A stretch of 64,000 nt of DNA from Salsuginibacillus kocurii DSM 18087 (lineage in GTDB: Bacteria; Bacillota; Bacilli; Bacillales; Marinococcaceae). Below are positions 1-8,446 of this stretch, piece by piece. A program made the translations under genes and the position numbers. How positions within the stretch are numbered: position 1 is the first letter of the stretch; the number at the start of each line of letters is the position of its first letter. The stretch spans positions 526,684 through 590,683 of the forward strand of contig NZ_KB898623.1 in NCBI RefSeq assembly GCF_000377705.1, in the 5' to 3' direction. The notes under the pieces are model-generated. The model saw only the letters and a list, made by a program, of their open reading frames with translations, had not been told where the DNA came from and searched no databases.

Positions 1-94
1 ATATCACCCATACATGTTTGGCCTGGGTAGAGAAAGGTTCATATTCAAAAGATAGACGAACTTGATTGTTATAATAATCCAAAAATGTTTTCAT
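1..94 (-). CDS. ytkD: Nudix hydrolase, YtkD-like (N-terminal fragment)
   Basis: Only the first 31 codons lie in the window; the gene continues past the left edge. The ATG is at 94 and a GGAGGAA Shine-Dalgarno lies just upstream on the minus strand. The visible protein has the pattern DYYNNQVRLSFE..PFS..AKHVWVI, which matches the N-terminus I recall for Bacillus YtkD, a MutT-type Nudix hydrolase acting on oxidised dGTP and on RNA 5' ends. The Nudix box itself is outside the window, so the catalytic motif cannot be checked and the call rests on the N-terminal pattern. Confidence 0.7.
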   Translation of the reverse strand, partial: MKTFLDYYNNQVRLSFEYEPFSTQAKHVWVI

Positions 95-572
95 GAAATG
101 TACTTCCTCCGCTCCTAAGTATGCTACCTATGAAGAAGCTTACACTTCTCTGCTGCAATTTTATTAATTCATTATTGCTTGCTTTTCCTCTTGGTACGTT
201 TATTCACTTTGACTCTCTTCCCCCTTCTATTCAGCAAGGTACAAATACGGGACTAATGCGGCGTAATGATCGTTGATTACCCCCGGCAGCCGGGACAGTA
301 CTAATAGCTCTCGTTATCCAGCCTTTAATTTAAGCTAGAGAATGTGTACGTAGACAAAAAGTGAACTTCATATAAAATAACCTTTATTCTCATACCCTTC
401 TAATTCGCTAAATATGCTAGTAAAAGTCCTACATTTTTGCCTGCGCTAATTCAGGTAATTTAGAATATAGAAAAGAAAGCTACATCGCTTATGAGCAGGG
501 TTTAGGTAATTTACCAAGAGGGTAAAACCGTACTAGCTGTGTACTAAAGGTTTGAAGAAAGGGCGGCAACTG
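95..572. other. Intergenic region, no gene seen
   Basis: This AT-rich stretch separates the divergent ytkD-like and SpoIIM-family genes. It must hold both promoters. I see one small hairpin (CCCGGCAGCCGGG near 284) without a T tract, and no credible coding frame. Confidence 0.5.
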
Positions 573-1193
573 ATGAAGACTTTTTACAAGGAACAATGGG
601 AGCAATTTAAAAATAAATATTTAATGGCTTTCCTAGTAGCCATGATAGTTTCACTAGTGGCCGGTATTGGCGTTTATGCATTTCTTCTGGCTAATTCCGG
701 GCTTCTTGAAATGGTTATGGGAGAACTAGAAGCTCAGTTTTCAGACCTCGGTGTGCAGTCAGACACCGGCCACCAAGAGTTGTTTTGGGTTATTTTATTA
801 AATAACCTGCAAGTTTCCTTGCTCGTTGTACTGCTCGGTTTTATCCCCATTGTTGTTCTTCCTCTTCTAAGTCCAATAGCTACTGCAGGGTCAGTAAGTG
901 TAGTTATGGCCTATGTACAAATTCACGGCGGCGAAAGCCCGCTCCCGCTTTTTGTTACTGGTATTCTTCCACACGGCATTATTGAAATGGTTGGCTTATT
1001 TTTAGCCAGTGCCGTAGGAATTGTCCTAAGTATCGATACAGCCAAAAAGCTGTTCACTGAAGCACGACGCGACATTCGTTTATCCGAGTCCATACACCAG
1101 GCCTTTAAAATGTATATCGGTGTGGTTGCTCCGCTTATTGTGCTAGCAGCTCTCATAGAAGGGTTTATTACACCTTTATTATTAACCTCATAG
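573..1193 (+). CDS. SpoIIM/DUF95-family membrane protein
   Basis: A 206-residue integral membrane protein with about five hydrophobic segments (near residues 18-40, 72-98, 99-115, 127-153 and 180-203). A conserved N-N pair (LLNNLQ) precedes the second helix, and PHGIIEM opens a later helix; both are typical of the SpoIIM/DUF95 family. In sporulating Bacillus, SpoIIM works with SpoIID and SpoIIP in engulfment, but many paralogues of this family have no known role, and this gene has no spoIID or spoIIP neighbour. I chose the ATG at 573, behind AAAGGGCGG, over the upstream TTG at 552, which has no properly spaced ribosome-binding site. Role uncertain. Confidence 0.75.
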   Translation: MKTFYKEQWEQFKNKYLMAFLVAMIVSLVAGIGVYAFLLANSGLLEMVMGELEAQFSDLGVQSDTGHQELFWVILLNNLQVSLLVVLLGFIPIVVLPLLSPIATAGSVSVVMAYVQIHGGESPLPLFVTGILPHGIIEMVGLFLASAVGIVLSIDTAKKLFTEARRDIRLSESIHQAFKMYIGVVAPLIVLAALIEGFITPLLLTS

Positions 1194-1207
1194 TCAGGTG
1201 TAATAAA

Positions 1208-1693
1208 CTACTTCTTATACGACTCACGTTTAACCTCGCTATAAAGTTTTTTGGCCACTTGTTCGGACCACGATCCTTGATTTTCTTTGCGGTTTTTAAA
1301 TTCTTCCAATAAGGCATCCCCAGAATAACCGTCTGCAATTAACGTCTCTAAAATAAAATTAAAAACGTCTTCTTGCTGAATCGCCATTTTCGCATCAAAT
1401 AAAACTCCCAGCTCTTCCGATAATTCATGAATTTCTCGGACATGGCCAATCATTGTCGCCGGGTCATTATTTTCATCAGTAATGGTCACTTCCATTACGA
1501 AAGGCTCTTGGCTCTCGAGAAGAGTGTTAAACCGTTCTCTATACTTAGGCGAAATAACAGCATCAACCAGCCACCAGCCAGTTCCCTCTTCACGGTTGAT
1601 AACAAGGCCTTCCTTATAGGAAATTGACTCATGAACAGGAGACTCATCCTTTAAAAATACTAATTCCAATCCTTTAAGTCGAAAGGTTTTCAT
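1208..1693 (-). CDS. YwpF-like protein
   Basis: A soluble acidic protein of 161 residues, starting MKTFRLKGLELVF, behind a good GGAGGGG site. The opening, the GLVINREEG...WWLVDAVISP segment and the NDPA motif (about residues 75-79) match the small Bacillus YwpF-like family, whose function is unknown. The C-terminal 50 residues are a charged, probably helical extension. It converges with the SpoIIM-family gene, 14 bp from its end. I know of no experimental role, so this is a family-level call only. Confidence 0.6.
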   Translation of the reverse strand: MKTFRLKGLELVFLKDESPVHESISYKEGLVINREEGTGWWLVDAVISPKYRERFNTLLESQEPFVMEVTITDENNDPATMIGHVREIHELSEELGVLFDAKMAIQQEDVFNFILETLIADGYSGDALLEEFKNRKENQGSWSEQVAKKLYSEVKRESYKK

Positions 1694-1802
1694 CCTTGCC
1701 CCTCCTGTTTTCTTTCTCTCATTTAATCACACTTTTACCCATTAAGAAAAGGCTAGCCCATATTAGAATAGAACGTTCAAGCTGCCTGCCCCATTTTGTT
1801 AA

Positions 1803-1841
1803 AGCCCCCTACCTTTCACCACAGTGAGAAGGCAGAGGGCT
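1803..1841 (-). terminator. Intrinsic terminator of patB
   Basis: Long hairpin with AGCCC/GGGCT base and CTTTCAC/GTGAGAAG arms, followed on the minus strand by a T-rich run. It lies 30 bp past the patB stop. Confidence 0.75.
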
Positions 1842-1871
1842 CAAGTTTTCCCAATCTATATTAAGTTCTGT

Positions 1872-3062
1872 TTAGGAAGATGAATGTTCCTGATGTTTAG
1901 GCAGCTTTTTGTAAGCTTCTTTTAATCGCCGCACCCCTTCTTCGACATGACCTTTTGGACAAGCCACATTCATTCGGGCAAATCCACTGCCTTCTTTTCC
2001 AAATACGTGCCCTTCTCCTAACGCCAAACCAGCCTCTTCACGCAGCCATTTTTGTAAGGAAGTGCTCGTAAACCCAAGCTTGCGGAAGTCAATCCAAATT
2101 AAGTAGGTTCCTTCTGGCTCATGAACTGTCACTTCAGGCAGGTGGTTTTTTATTTCTTTCTTTACATAACTAATGTTTTCTTGGATATAAGCAAGAAGCT
2201 TCTCTAACCACGGCTCTCCTTTACGATAGGCAGCTTCACAAGAGGCGACTGCAAATGGACTGATGCCACCGACAAAATTTGATTTTAACTGAGCTTCATA
2301 AGACTTCTGTAAGGTAGAATCATCAAAAATGACATAGGACATCTGCAGCGCAGCCAAATTGAAAGTTTTGCTAGGAGCCATACAAGTGGCTAGATTTATA
2401 CTATAGTCTCTTGCCACATTGGAAAATGGCAGGTGCTTCCCTTTAAAAATTAAGTCAGCATGAATCTCGTCGGATACTACAAATACTCCATATTTTTCAC
2501 AGAGCTCTGCTAAACGTCTCTGTTCTTCTTCTGTCCATACCCGGCCGATTGGATTATGGGGACTACAAAGAATAAGCATTTTAGCTCCGTTCTTAAACTG
2601 TTCTTCCAAATGCTCAAAATTCATAGTGAAGCCTGAAGTCTCATCTGTCAGCGGATTTTCAAGAAGCTTGCGGTTATTTTCTTTGACAAGCGCAAAAAAT
2701 GGATAATACACAGGTGTCTGAATAACAATGCCATCACCTTCATTTGTAAAAGTCTGTATCAAATGATGGATTGCCGGTACTACCCCAGGGGTAAAGACAA
2801 TTTGTTGAGGGTTAATCGCATAATCAAAGCGTCGGTCCAGCCAAGACCGGATTTCTTCTTTTAACGAATCTGGAGGGAAATGGTAACCAAAGACACCGTG
2901 GTCCACGACCTCTTGCAGGGCATCTAGAATTTCCTGTGGCACTTTAAAGTCCATATCAGCTACCCACATAGCCCACAAGTCGTCAGACTCATAACGTTCT
3001 TGCAGCATATCCCATTTCATAGAATGCGTATGTTTTCGTTTAATCTCTTCATCAAAGTTCAC
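1872..3062 (-). CDS. patB: PatB/MalY-type cystathionine beta-lyase (class I/II aminotransferase fold)
   Basis: A 396-residue pyridoxal-phosphate enzyme. Family members cleave cystathionine and related C-S compounds to homocysteine or thiols, ammonia and pyruvate. Visible hallmarks are the N-terminal WVADMDFKVP segment typical of MalY/PatB, SPHNPIGRVW, the SDEIHADL motif carrying the cofactor-contacting Asp, and the Schiff-base lysine at about K232 in APSKTFNLA. Length is normal. It starts with GTG behind AAAGGAGAG at 8-nt spacing. It is a single-gene unit with its own terminator. An aminotransferase role is possible, but the MalY-like N-terminus favours the lyase. Confidence 0.88.
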   Translation of the reverse strand: MNFDEEIKRKHTHSMKWDMLQERYESDDLWAMWVADMDFKVPQEILDALQEVVDHGVFGYHFPPDSLKEEIRSWLDRRFDYAINPQQIVFTPGVVPAIHHLIQTFTNEGDGIVIQTPVYYPFFALVKENNRKLLENPLTDETSGFTMNFEHLEEQFKNGAKMLILCSPHNPIGRVWTEEEQRRLAELCEKYGVFVVSDEIHADLIFKGKHLPFSNVARDYSINLATCMAPSKTFNLAALQMSYVIFDDSTLQKSYEAQLKSNFVGGISPFAVASCEAAYRKGEPWLEKLLAYIQENISYVKKEIKNHLPEVTVHEPEGTYLIWIDFRKLGFTSTSLQKWLREEAGLALGEGHVFGKEGSGFARMNVACPKGHVEEGVRRLKEAYKKLPKHQEHSSS

Positions 3063-3305
3063 GAAACGATCTCTCCTTTTCCAACTTCCGAATTCAAACT
3101 TTTCAATTCTCTCCTCATTCTACTGGACGATCAAAAAAGATGGAAGGTGGAACACTTATTTTACTTTCCCCCCTTGCCTTTTAATCGTCAGATCTTATCC
3201 TTGCTTTTAAGCTGCGCTGTGGATTAGAGGACCACGGTTTAGAGGAGCTCCTTAATGTAACCAACTCTTTCGATTTATACTCCTTCTCCATCTTTCTCCT
3301 CTATG

Positions 3306-3399
3306 TAAAGAAAACTTAGCAAAGCCAAGCCTACGGCGAAGGAGGAGCCTTAGTTGCACTTATACCGCTTCCTTCAACTATTTATTCATTCTTACGGTG
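3306..3399. repeat. Direct repeat R1 of a 94-bp intergenic element
   Basis: Shares an ordered set of blocks with a second copy at 4159-4250: GCAAAGCCAAGCCTACGGC, then AGCCTTAGTTGCAC, then CATTCTTACGGTG. I judge the two copies about four-fifths identical by eye. They lie in the same orientation and bracket the DoxX remnant and the small ORF. Confidence 0.75.
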
Positions 3400-3400
3400 C

Positions 3401-3428
3401 AAAAAATCGCCGTGGCATCACGGCGATT
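3401..3428 (-). terminator. Intrinsic terminator behind the DoxX remnant
   Basis: Perfect 10-bp stem AATCGCCGTG/CACGGCGATT with a 4-base loop, followed on the minus strand by six T. Confidence 0.85.
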
Positions 3429-3436
3429 GTGAAAGC

Positions 3437-3757
3437 TTATGCAGCTGTTTTAAGTGTTGGCTTTTCTCTTTTAGGGAGAGGATACTTTTGAAACCATTCC
3501 CGCAAGTGGGGCTGAACGTAACGATCACCACCAAAACGGCCACTGTTATGCCCTCCAGCCATTAAGAAAATAGCAAGCAGAATTATAAGCGGATTGGTGG
3601 ATACGGTGCCAGCAAACAAAAAGGCAAAGTTCATAACTGAACCAAAGAACGCTGCGTAAACAGTGAACATGCCTACTATCAATCCTAGCCCTACGAAGAT
3701 TCTCCATAAGCTACCATAAAGCTGAATACACCTGACATTGGATCTGTTACTACACTC
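3437..3757 (-). pseudogene. DoxX-family membrane protein, truncated and frameshifted
   Basis: The open frame encodes the C-terminal half of a DoxX-type protein: two membrane segments, FVGLGLIVG...MNFAFLFAGTVSTNP and the end motif SGRFGGDRYV. Upstream of it, the adjacent frame reads VVTDPMSGVFSFMVAYGE, which joins straight into FVGLGLIVG if one base is restored near 3693. The N-terminal helices that normally precede this are missing. Intact DoxX proteins are about 150-180 residues with four helices, so this is a decayed copy that still keeps its terminator. An alternative reading is a short expressed two-helix protein from GTG at 3781, but the residues upstream of the homology are not DoxX-like. 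Confidence 0.7.
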
Positions 3758-3861
3758 TCTTTTGGCAATATCTATAAGCACTTCCTATCTCTGTATATGT
3801 ATTCTGTTCCAACGTTTCCTTTTGCTTTTTAACGTTACCATTCATTCAAAGTGCCACCATC

Positions 3862-4026
3862 TTAGAAGCTTAATATCACATCTAAAATCAACCAGCCTCC
3901 TGCCCCTATGGCCGCTGCAATCAGGGCTTCAACTACTTTTTCTTTACGAATCCGTTTTTCATTCATCCAATCAAGGAATAACCAGCCGACAAACATGGCA
4001 ATCCCGAAAGAAATTGCTTGTATCAT
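3862..4026 (-). CDS. Small membrane protein (54 aa), unknown
   Basis: ATG at 4026 to TAA at 3862 encodes 54 residues with two hydrophobic stretches (residues 1-20 and 34-54) separated by a basic linker, NEKRIRKEKV. This is the shape of a two-helix hairpin protein with a cytoplasmic loop. Ribosome-binding support is weak (only GGGATGAG nearby), and I recognise no family. It lies on the same strand as the DoxX remnant, between the two direct repeats. It may be a short component of that lost locus. Coding status is plausible, not certain. Confidence 0.45.
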   Translation of the reverse strand: MIQAISFGIAMFVGWLFLDWMNEKRIRKEKVVEALIAAAIGAGGWLILDVILSF

Positions 4027-4158
4027 GAGCTCATCCCAATCTCTTTTTCTTTGATCTTACCAAGTAGTGATTAACACTGCAATAATTTGGTGAAACTACT
4101 TATGGACCGCTTCTCTATCATAATAAGCACCTGTATAAGCTTAGTCTGCCTCGATTAA

Positions 4159-4250
4159 TAAAGAAACTTGGCAAAGCCAAGCCTACGGCATAGGCTGAGC
4201 CTTAGTTGCACGTATACTGTTTCTTTAACTAATTATACATTCTTACGGTG
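4159..4250. repeat. Direct repeat R2 of the intergenic element
   Basis: Second copy of the element at 3306-3399. It contains an AGCCTA/TAGGCT hairpin around CGGCA. Its right end lies 30 bp before the start of the K+ channel gene, so it would form part of the channel leader. Confidence 0.75.
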
Positions 4251-4279
4251 TGAAAAAACGAAGAAAAGGAGAACCCTTT

Positions 4280-5299
4280 ATGGCTTTTCAATCAAACTCT
4301 AATTCGTCTAATAATCCAAGCCGTTCTCTTTTGTTCCGCCTTATATTAGTACTTACTCTCCTATTATCAACAGCCGCCTATGTAGCTACAAAATTGGAAC
4401 CTGATACCTTCCCCCACTTTACTGACGGCTTATGGTGGTCAATTATAACTTTAACTACCGTCGGTTATGGAGACTATGTTCCAGAAGAAGGTATAACCCG
4501 TGTCGTGGCTGGGTTGCTTGTTATTGGAGGCTTCGGCTTTGTCACTGTTTTTGTATCTAATTTTGCTTCCACCATTATTACTGACAGAACGAAACGAGAA
4601 CAAGGCACCAAACCATTTCACAAGGAGAATCATATGATTATTATTGGCTGGAATGCCCGTTCGAATAAAGCTATTAAACAGCTTACATCACTCTATCCTA
4701 CTCTCAGAATTGTACTGATCGATAACCATTTAGAAGAACACCCGCTTCCTTCCGTTCCGCAATTAACGTTTATAAAAGGTGACCCCAGTTCACAGGAAAC
4801 ACTTAAAAATGCAAATACCACCCAGGCGAGTACAGTTCTTATCACTGCTGGGTCCGCTAGTGAAGATGAAACTACAATCGATGCGTTAAGTGTGATGACG
4901 TTATTAACAGTTAAAGCTGTTAACCCTTCGTTGTTTACTGTTGTGGAACTTTTAACTGAAGAATATGTTTCCCATGCAAATCATGCAGGCGCAGATGAGC
5001 TTATTTCTTCATCGAGCATTATGAGTACGATCATGGCCGATACTTCCCACCAGCATGGTACATCGGAACTCTTTGTTGAACTAATGACCCCAGGCCATAA
5101 CGCCTTACAACTTCAGGCCATTCCGCAAGTTTGGGCAGGAGATTCGTTAGAACGCCTTAGCGAACGACTGTTTAAAGAAAACAAAAAAGTGATTGGCTAT
5201 CAAAGAGAAAAGGTTAATTATTTTTCCCCTTCTCCGACCACCCCTATTTTCAGTGAAGATCGATTAATTGTTATTCAATTAGCTGAATCAGGGAGTTAA
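4280..5299 (+). CDS. yugO: Potassium channel with RCK/TrkA-N domain, YugO-like
   Basis: A 339-residue channel subunit. It has a membrane helix at about residues 17-36, a pore loop with the selectivity filter TVGYGD at 60-65, a second helix at about 73-94, and a cytoplasmic RCK domain from about 117 (MIIIGWNARSNK) that would bind a regulatory ligand. This is the two-helix MthK/YugO architecture; B. subtilis YugO exports K+ in biofilm electrical signalling. ATG at 4280 is preferred because AAGGAG lies 8 nt upstream; the GTG at 4250 falls in the repeat. It converges with yugN, overlapping it by 12 bp, and yugO and yugN also neighbour each other in B. subtilis. Confidence 0.9.
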   Translation: MAFQSNSNSSNNPSRSLLFRLILVLTLLLSTAAYVATKLEPDTFPHFTDGLWWSIITLTTVGYGDYVPEEGITRVVAGLLVIGGFGFVTVFVSNFASTIITDRTKREQGTKPFHKENHMIIIGWNARSNKAIKQLTSLYPTLRIVLIDNHLEEHPLPSVPQLTFIKGDPSSQETLKNANTTQASTVLITAGSASEDETTIDALSVMTLLTVKAVNPSLFTVVELLTEEYVSHANHAGADELISSSSIMSTIMADTSHQHGTSELFVELMTPGHNALQLQAIPQVWAGDSLERLSERLFKENKKVIGYQREKVNYFSPSPTTPIFSEDRLIVIQLAESGS

Positions 5300-5686
5300 G
5301 GTCTTTTCTAAAGAACGAAGGACCTTCTCCCCTTCGCTGAGATCATCAGGGTCTACTTTCGCGTCGGGGTCTTCTGGGCTAGCGAATTGATTCATAAGAG
5401 CATTGTAATTATCTACCTCTTCATCCACTCCGTCCTCATAAGCATGGTTTAATACAAAGGGCTGTCCTAATTTCACCAATGCTTCTTTATCACTAACTTC
5501 TCCGGAGACCGCAAAAAATGGAATTCTTACAAAGTGGTACATCCCGTCGTCTTTTACCTTATAATCCAAATAACCGTGATCGTATTCCCAACCCCCTCCG
5601 ACTTCAAAACCAAGCGGCTCACTTTGCTTTATCAGCTCTTTCATGGTTATCTCCATACCCACTAACTTTGATTGAAGTTCTTCCAT
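5288..5686 (-). CDS. yugN: YugN-like protein
   Basis: A 132-residue soluble acidic protein with no membrane segment, behind a strong AAAAGGAGG site. Length and the GFEVGGGWEYDHGYLDYK segment fit the YugN-like family, and its place between yugO and pgi reproduces the B. subtilis order. Function is unknown. The 3' end overlaps the convergent channel gene. Confidence 0.8.
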   Translation of the reverse strand: MEELQSKLVGMEITMKELIKQSEPLGFEVGGGWEYDHGYLDYKVKDDGMYHFVRIPFFAVSGEVSDKEALVKLGQPFVLNHAYEDGVDEEVDNYNALMNQFASPEDPDAKVDPDDLSEGEKVLRSLEKTLTP

Positions 5687-5783
5687 GATTAAACCTCCTT
5701 TTGTTTAACGCCTAGCTTTCCCTCTGCCCCCTTCACCTATGCACTCTGCCACACCCCAATCAAATTGGATAAACTATTCCATT

Positions 5784-5822
5784 AAAAAGACAAGGCCCAT
5801 CTTTACCGACGGAAACCTTGCC
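5784..5822 (-). terminator. Terminator downstream of pgi
   Basis: Arms GACAAGG and CCTTGCC with a 20-nt loop, followed on the minus strand by TTTTT. It is about 135 bp past the pgi stop; the stretch between holds no recognised feature. Confidence 0.65.
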
Positions 5823-5958
5823 TTAGTGTTAACATAAACTTTTCAAAAATGTGGTGTTCTCCCTGCTAAAAATCTTCAAGAAGCCGAAGCTAAGACACCG
5901 GTGAGAAAAATAGTTTGAAGCGAAAGCCACCTTTACCCAAGTCGTTTAATAAAGCAGC

Positions 5959-7317
5959 CTACTCAGAACGAAGGCGCTGTTCAAGCTCTTCTTTTCTTGC
6001 TTCAAACCCTGGTTTACCTAAAAGAGCAAACATATTTTTCTTATATGCTTCAACTCCCGGCTGGTCGAATGGATTAACTCCTAATAAGTACCCGCTGACG
6101 GCACAGGCCTTTTCAAAAAAGTAAACAAGGTAGCCAAAGCTCTCTTCGGAAAGTTCAGGCAAGCGAATAACCATATTCGGCACGCCTCCGTCCGTATGAG
6201 CAAGCAATGTCCCTTCGAATGCTTTTTTATTAATGGTGTCTATGGTTTCGCCTGCTACGTAATTAAGGCCGTCCAAATCATCTTCTGTCTTAGGCAGCTT
6301 AACATCCTTTCCTGGTTCATCTACTTGAATGACCGTTTCCAACAGATGTCGTCGGCCTTCTTGTACATATTGGCCCATCGAATGAAGGTCGGTGGAAAAG
6401 TTTAAAGAAGCTGGAAAAATACCTTTATTATCTTTTCCTTCACTTTCTCCGAATAATTGTTTCCACCATTCAGAAAGGTGGTGAAGCTTTGGTTCATAAT
6501 TGACAAGCAGTTCAATTTCTTTTCCTTTTTGGTGTAAAGCCGTCCGAACAGCCGCATAACGATATGCTGGGTTTTTCTTAAGATCTGGCTCGGACAATTC
6601 CTCTTTTGCCTTGGCAGCCCCTTTCATAAGGCCATCAATATCAAGGCCACTTGCTGCAATCGGCAGTAACCCAACCGCTGTTAACACGGAGTAACGACCG
6701 CCTACATCGTCTGGCACGACAAACGTTTCATATCCTTCTTCGTCAGCAAGGGTTTTGAGCGCGCCTTTTTCCCGGTCGGTTGTCGCGTAAATGCGCTTTG
6801 CCGCTTCTTCATTCCCATAAGTATTTTGCAACCATTCGCGAATAATACGAAAAGCAATTGCTGGTTCTGTCGTCGTTCCTGATTTAGAAATAACATTTAC
6901 CGAAACATCTTTACCCTCTAGTGTTTCCAGCAAATCCTGAATATATGATGGGCTCATATGGTGGCCAAGGAAATATATTTCTGGTGCCTGTCTCTTCTCT
7001 TTACTCAACTGATTGCGAAAACTATGCGACAGTGCATCAATTACTGCTCGCGCTCCTAGATATGACCCACCTATACCAATGACAAGCAGAACATCTGATT
7101 GCTGCTTGATTCGTTCAGCAGCTTTATGAATGCGGGGATATTCTTCCCCCTGTATGGCTTCAGGCAAATCCAGCCATCCTAAAAAGTCAGAGCCTGCTCC
7201 CGTTTGGTTGTGTAACTGCTCATGGGCAAGAGAGATTGCTGGCTGCAGTTGCTCTAATTCTTGAGCAGAAACCCAGTTTAACGCATAACTCTCGTCTAAT
7301 TGAACATGATAAGTCAT
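5959..7317 (-). CDS. pgi: Glucose-6-phosphate isomerase
   Basis: A 452-residue cytosolic enzyme interconverting glucose-6-phosphate and fructose-6-phosphate in glycolysis. Length is that of the short Bacillus form. Seen are [10 protein letters not shown] (81-90), the SKSGTTTEP phosphate-binding loop (144-152), the signature [10 protein letters not shown] (204-213) and [10 protein letters not shown], which carries the catalytic glutamate region. The ATG follows AAAGGAGG. It is a single-gene unit flanked by yugN and the YuzA-like gene, as in B. subtilis. Confidence 0.97.
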   Translation of the reverse strand: MTYHVQLDESYALNWVSAQELEQLQPAISLAHEQLHNQTGAGSDFLGWLDLPEAIQGEEYPRIHKAAERIKQQSDVLLVIGIGGSYLGARAVIDALSHSFRNQLSKEKRQAPEIYFLGHHMSPSYIQDLLETLEGKDVSVNVISKSGTTTEPAIAFRIIREWLQNTYGNEEAAKRIYATTDREKGALKTLADEEGYETFVVPDDVGGRYSVLTAVGLLPIAASGLDIDGLMKGAAKAKEELSEPDLKKNPAYRYAAVRTALHQKGKEIELLVNYEPKLHHLSEWWKQLFGESEGKDNKGIFPASLNFSTDLHSMGQYVQEGRRHLLETVIQVDEPGKDVKLPKTEDDLDGLNYVAGETIDTINKKAFEGTLLAHTDGGVPNMVIRLPELSEESFGYLVYFFEKACAVSGYLLGVNPFDQPGVEAYKKNMFALLGKPGFEARKEELEQRLRSE

Positions 7318-7530
7318 GTTATGCCTCCTTTGTTAGATCTAGATTGAATAGCATTTCACATTCATTTACCGAACATGCAAAGATTCTTAAAGTATAAGAA
7401 ATTATTGGAATAAAATCAAGAACTGGACCGCGATACGCAAAGCAGCGCTATATTTATGTAAAGGGTACGGCCTTAATCTTATGAAGTCGCTCCCTGGTCC
7501 ATCCATCATTTAGTGAAGGGAGGTGAGAAG

Positions 7531-7758
7531 ATGAATGGATTGCAACGCACATCACTCGTTCTCATCATCATAGGAGCCATAAACTGGGGGTTAATTGGCT
7601 TTTTCGGATTTGACCTTGTAGCTGCCCTTTTCGGTGGCCAAACAGCTGCTCTTTCCCGGGTCATTTACGCCCTTGTTGGTCTGGCTGGTCTTTATGCAAT
7701 TACCTTATTGTTTAAACCTAGTGATGAATTTGAAAGAGACCCTGAGCCACAAACGTAA
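7531..7758 (+). CDS. yuzA: DUF378 membrane protein, YuzA-like
   Basis: 75 residues with two membrane helices (about 5-27 and 40-62). The INWGL.GFF.FDLVAALFG pattern and the LYALVGLAG-like second helix are diagnostic of DUF378. ATG at 7531 is chosen because GGGAGGTGAG lies directly upstream; the GTG at 7513 lies before that site. The role is unknown in the family. Confidence 0.85.
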   Translation: MNGLQRTSLVLIIIGAINWGLIGFFGFDLVAALFGGQTAALSRVIYALVGLAGLYAITLLFKPSDEFERDPEPQT

Positions 7759-7814
7759 ATATAAGCGGTGCTTCTGTTGCATGGGTTTCTGAAGATTAGA
7801 GCACCTTCCGTAAA

Positions 7815-7849
7815 AAAGACCCTGAGCAAATCTGTGCTCGGGGTCTTTT
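7815..7849. terminator. Bidirectional terminator between yuzA and yugI
   Basis: AAAAGACCC(T)GAGCA / GTGCTC(G)GGGTCTTTT hairpin, with A and T runs on both sides, between two convergent genes. Confidence 0.9.
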
Positions 7850-7857
7850 CACGCCTT

Positions 7858-8277
7858 TTATTTACGTGCACGCTTGTTCAAATCTGCTTGAATTTCATTA
7901 GATTGTTTTAACCAATCCTTCAGTTTGTCTTCAAGCGTGTTGAAGCCTTGATTTTGTTGTTGGTTTTTCTTTTGGCCACCTTGTTTTGGTGCGCCTCCGC
8001 CTCCGCTACGACGCTCTTTGCGCTCTGGAGCTTCTTGAGTAGCGCGGATTGATAGAGAAATTTTCCCTGAATCTTCTTCAATGGACTTCACTTTAACTTT
8101 CACTTCATCACCAACGGAAAGCTCGTCATTGATGTCTTGAACGTAGCCGTGAGCCACCTCCGAAATATGGACCAAACCTTGGTTGTTATCATCAAGCGCA
8201 ACGAAAGCACCAAAAGGTTTTACACCGGTAACTTTTCCTTCTACAATGGTGCCTACTTCGTATTGTGTTACTGACAT
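7858..8277 (-). CDS. yugI: S1-domain RNA-binding protein, general stress protein 13 type (YugI)
   Basis: 139 residues with one S1 OB-fold at about residues 6-77 (VGTIVEGKVTGVKPFGAFVALD...GLVHISEVAHGYV...VKVKVKSID-like block). A Gly/Gln/Lys-rich linker and a charged C-terminal helix follow. In B. subtilis YugI (GSP13) is a ribosome-associated, stress-induced protein. Length and neighbourhood agree with that assignment. Confidence 0.9.
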   Translation of the reverse strand: MSVTQYEVGTIVEGKVTGVKPFGAFVALDDNNQGLVHISEVAHGYVQDINDELSVGDEVKVKVKSIEEDSGKISLSIRATQEAPERKERRSGGGGAPKQGGQKKNQQQNQGFNTLEDKLKDWLKQSNEIQADLNKRARK

Positions 8278-8446
8278 GCAAACATCCCCTAACTATTTAT
8301 TAACTACGTTAGGGTAACATATTTTCGTTGATTTGACAACGCATATCCAAGGAATTAGCGCAATGACCCCCTTGCCCACTTGACAGAATACAAAGGATGT
8401 TGCAACTTAATACTATTACATTTTACTGATTTAAAGGAGAAGAATC

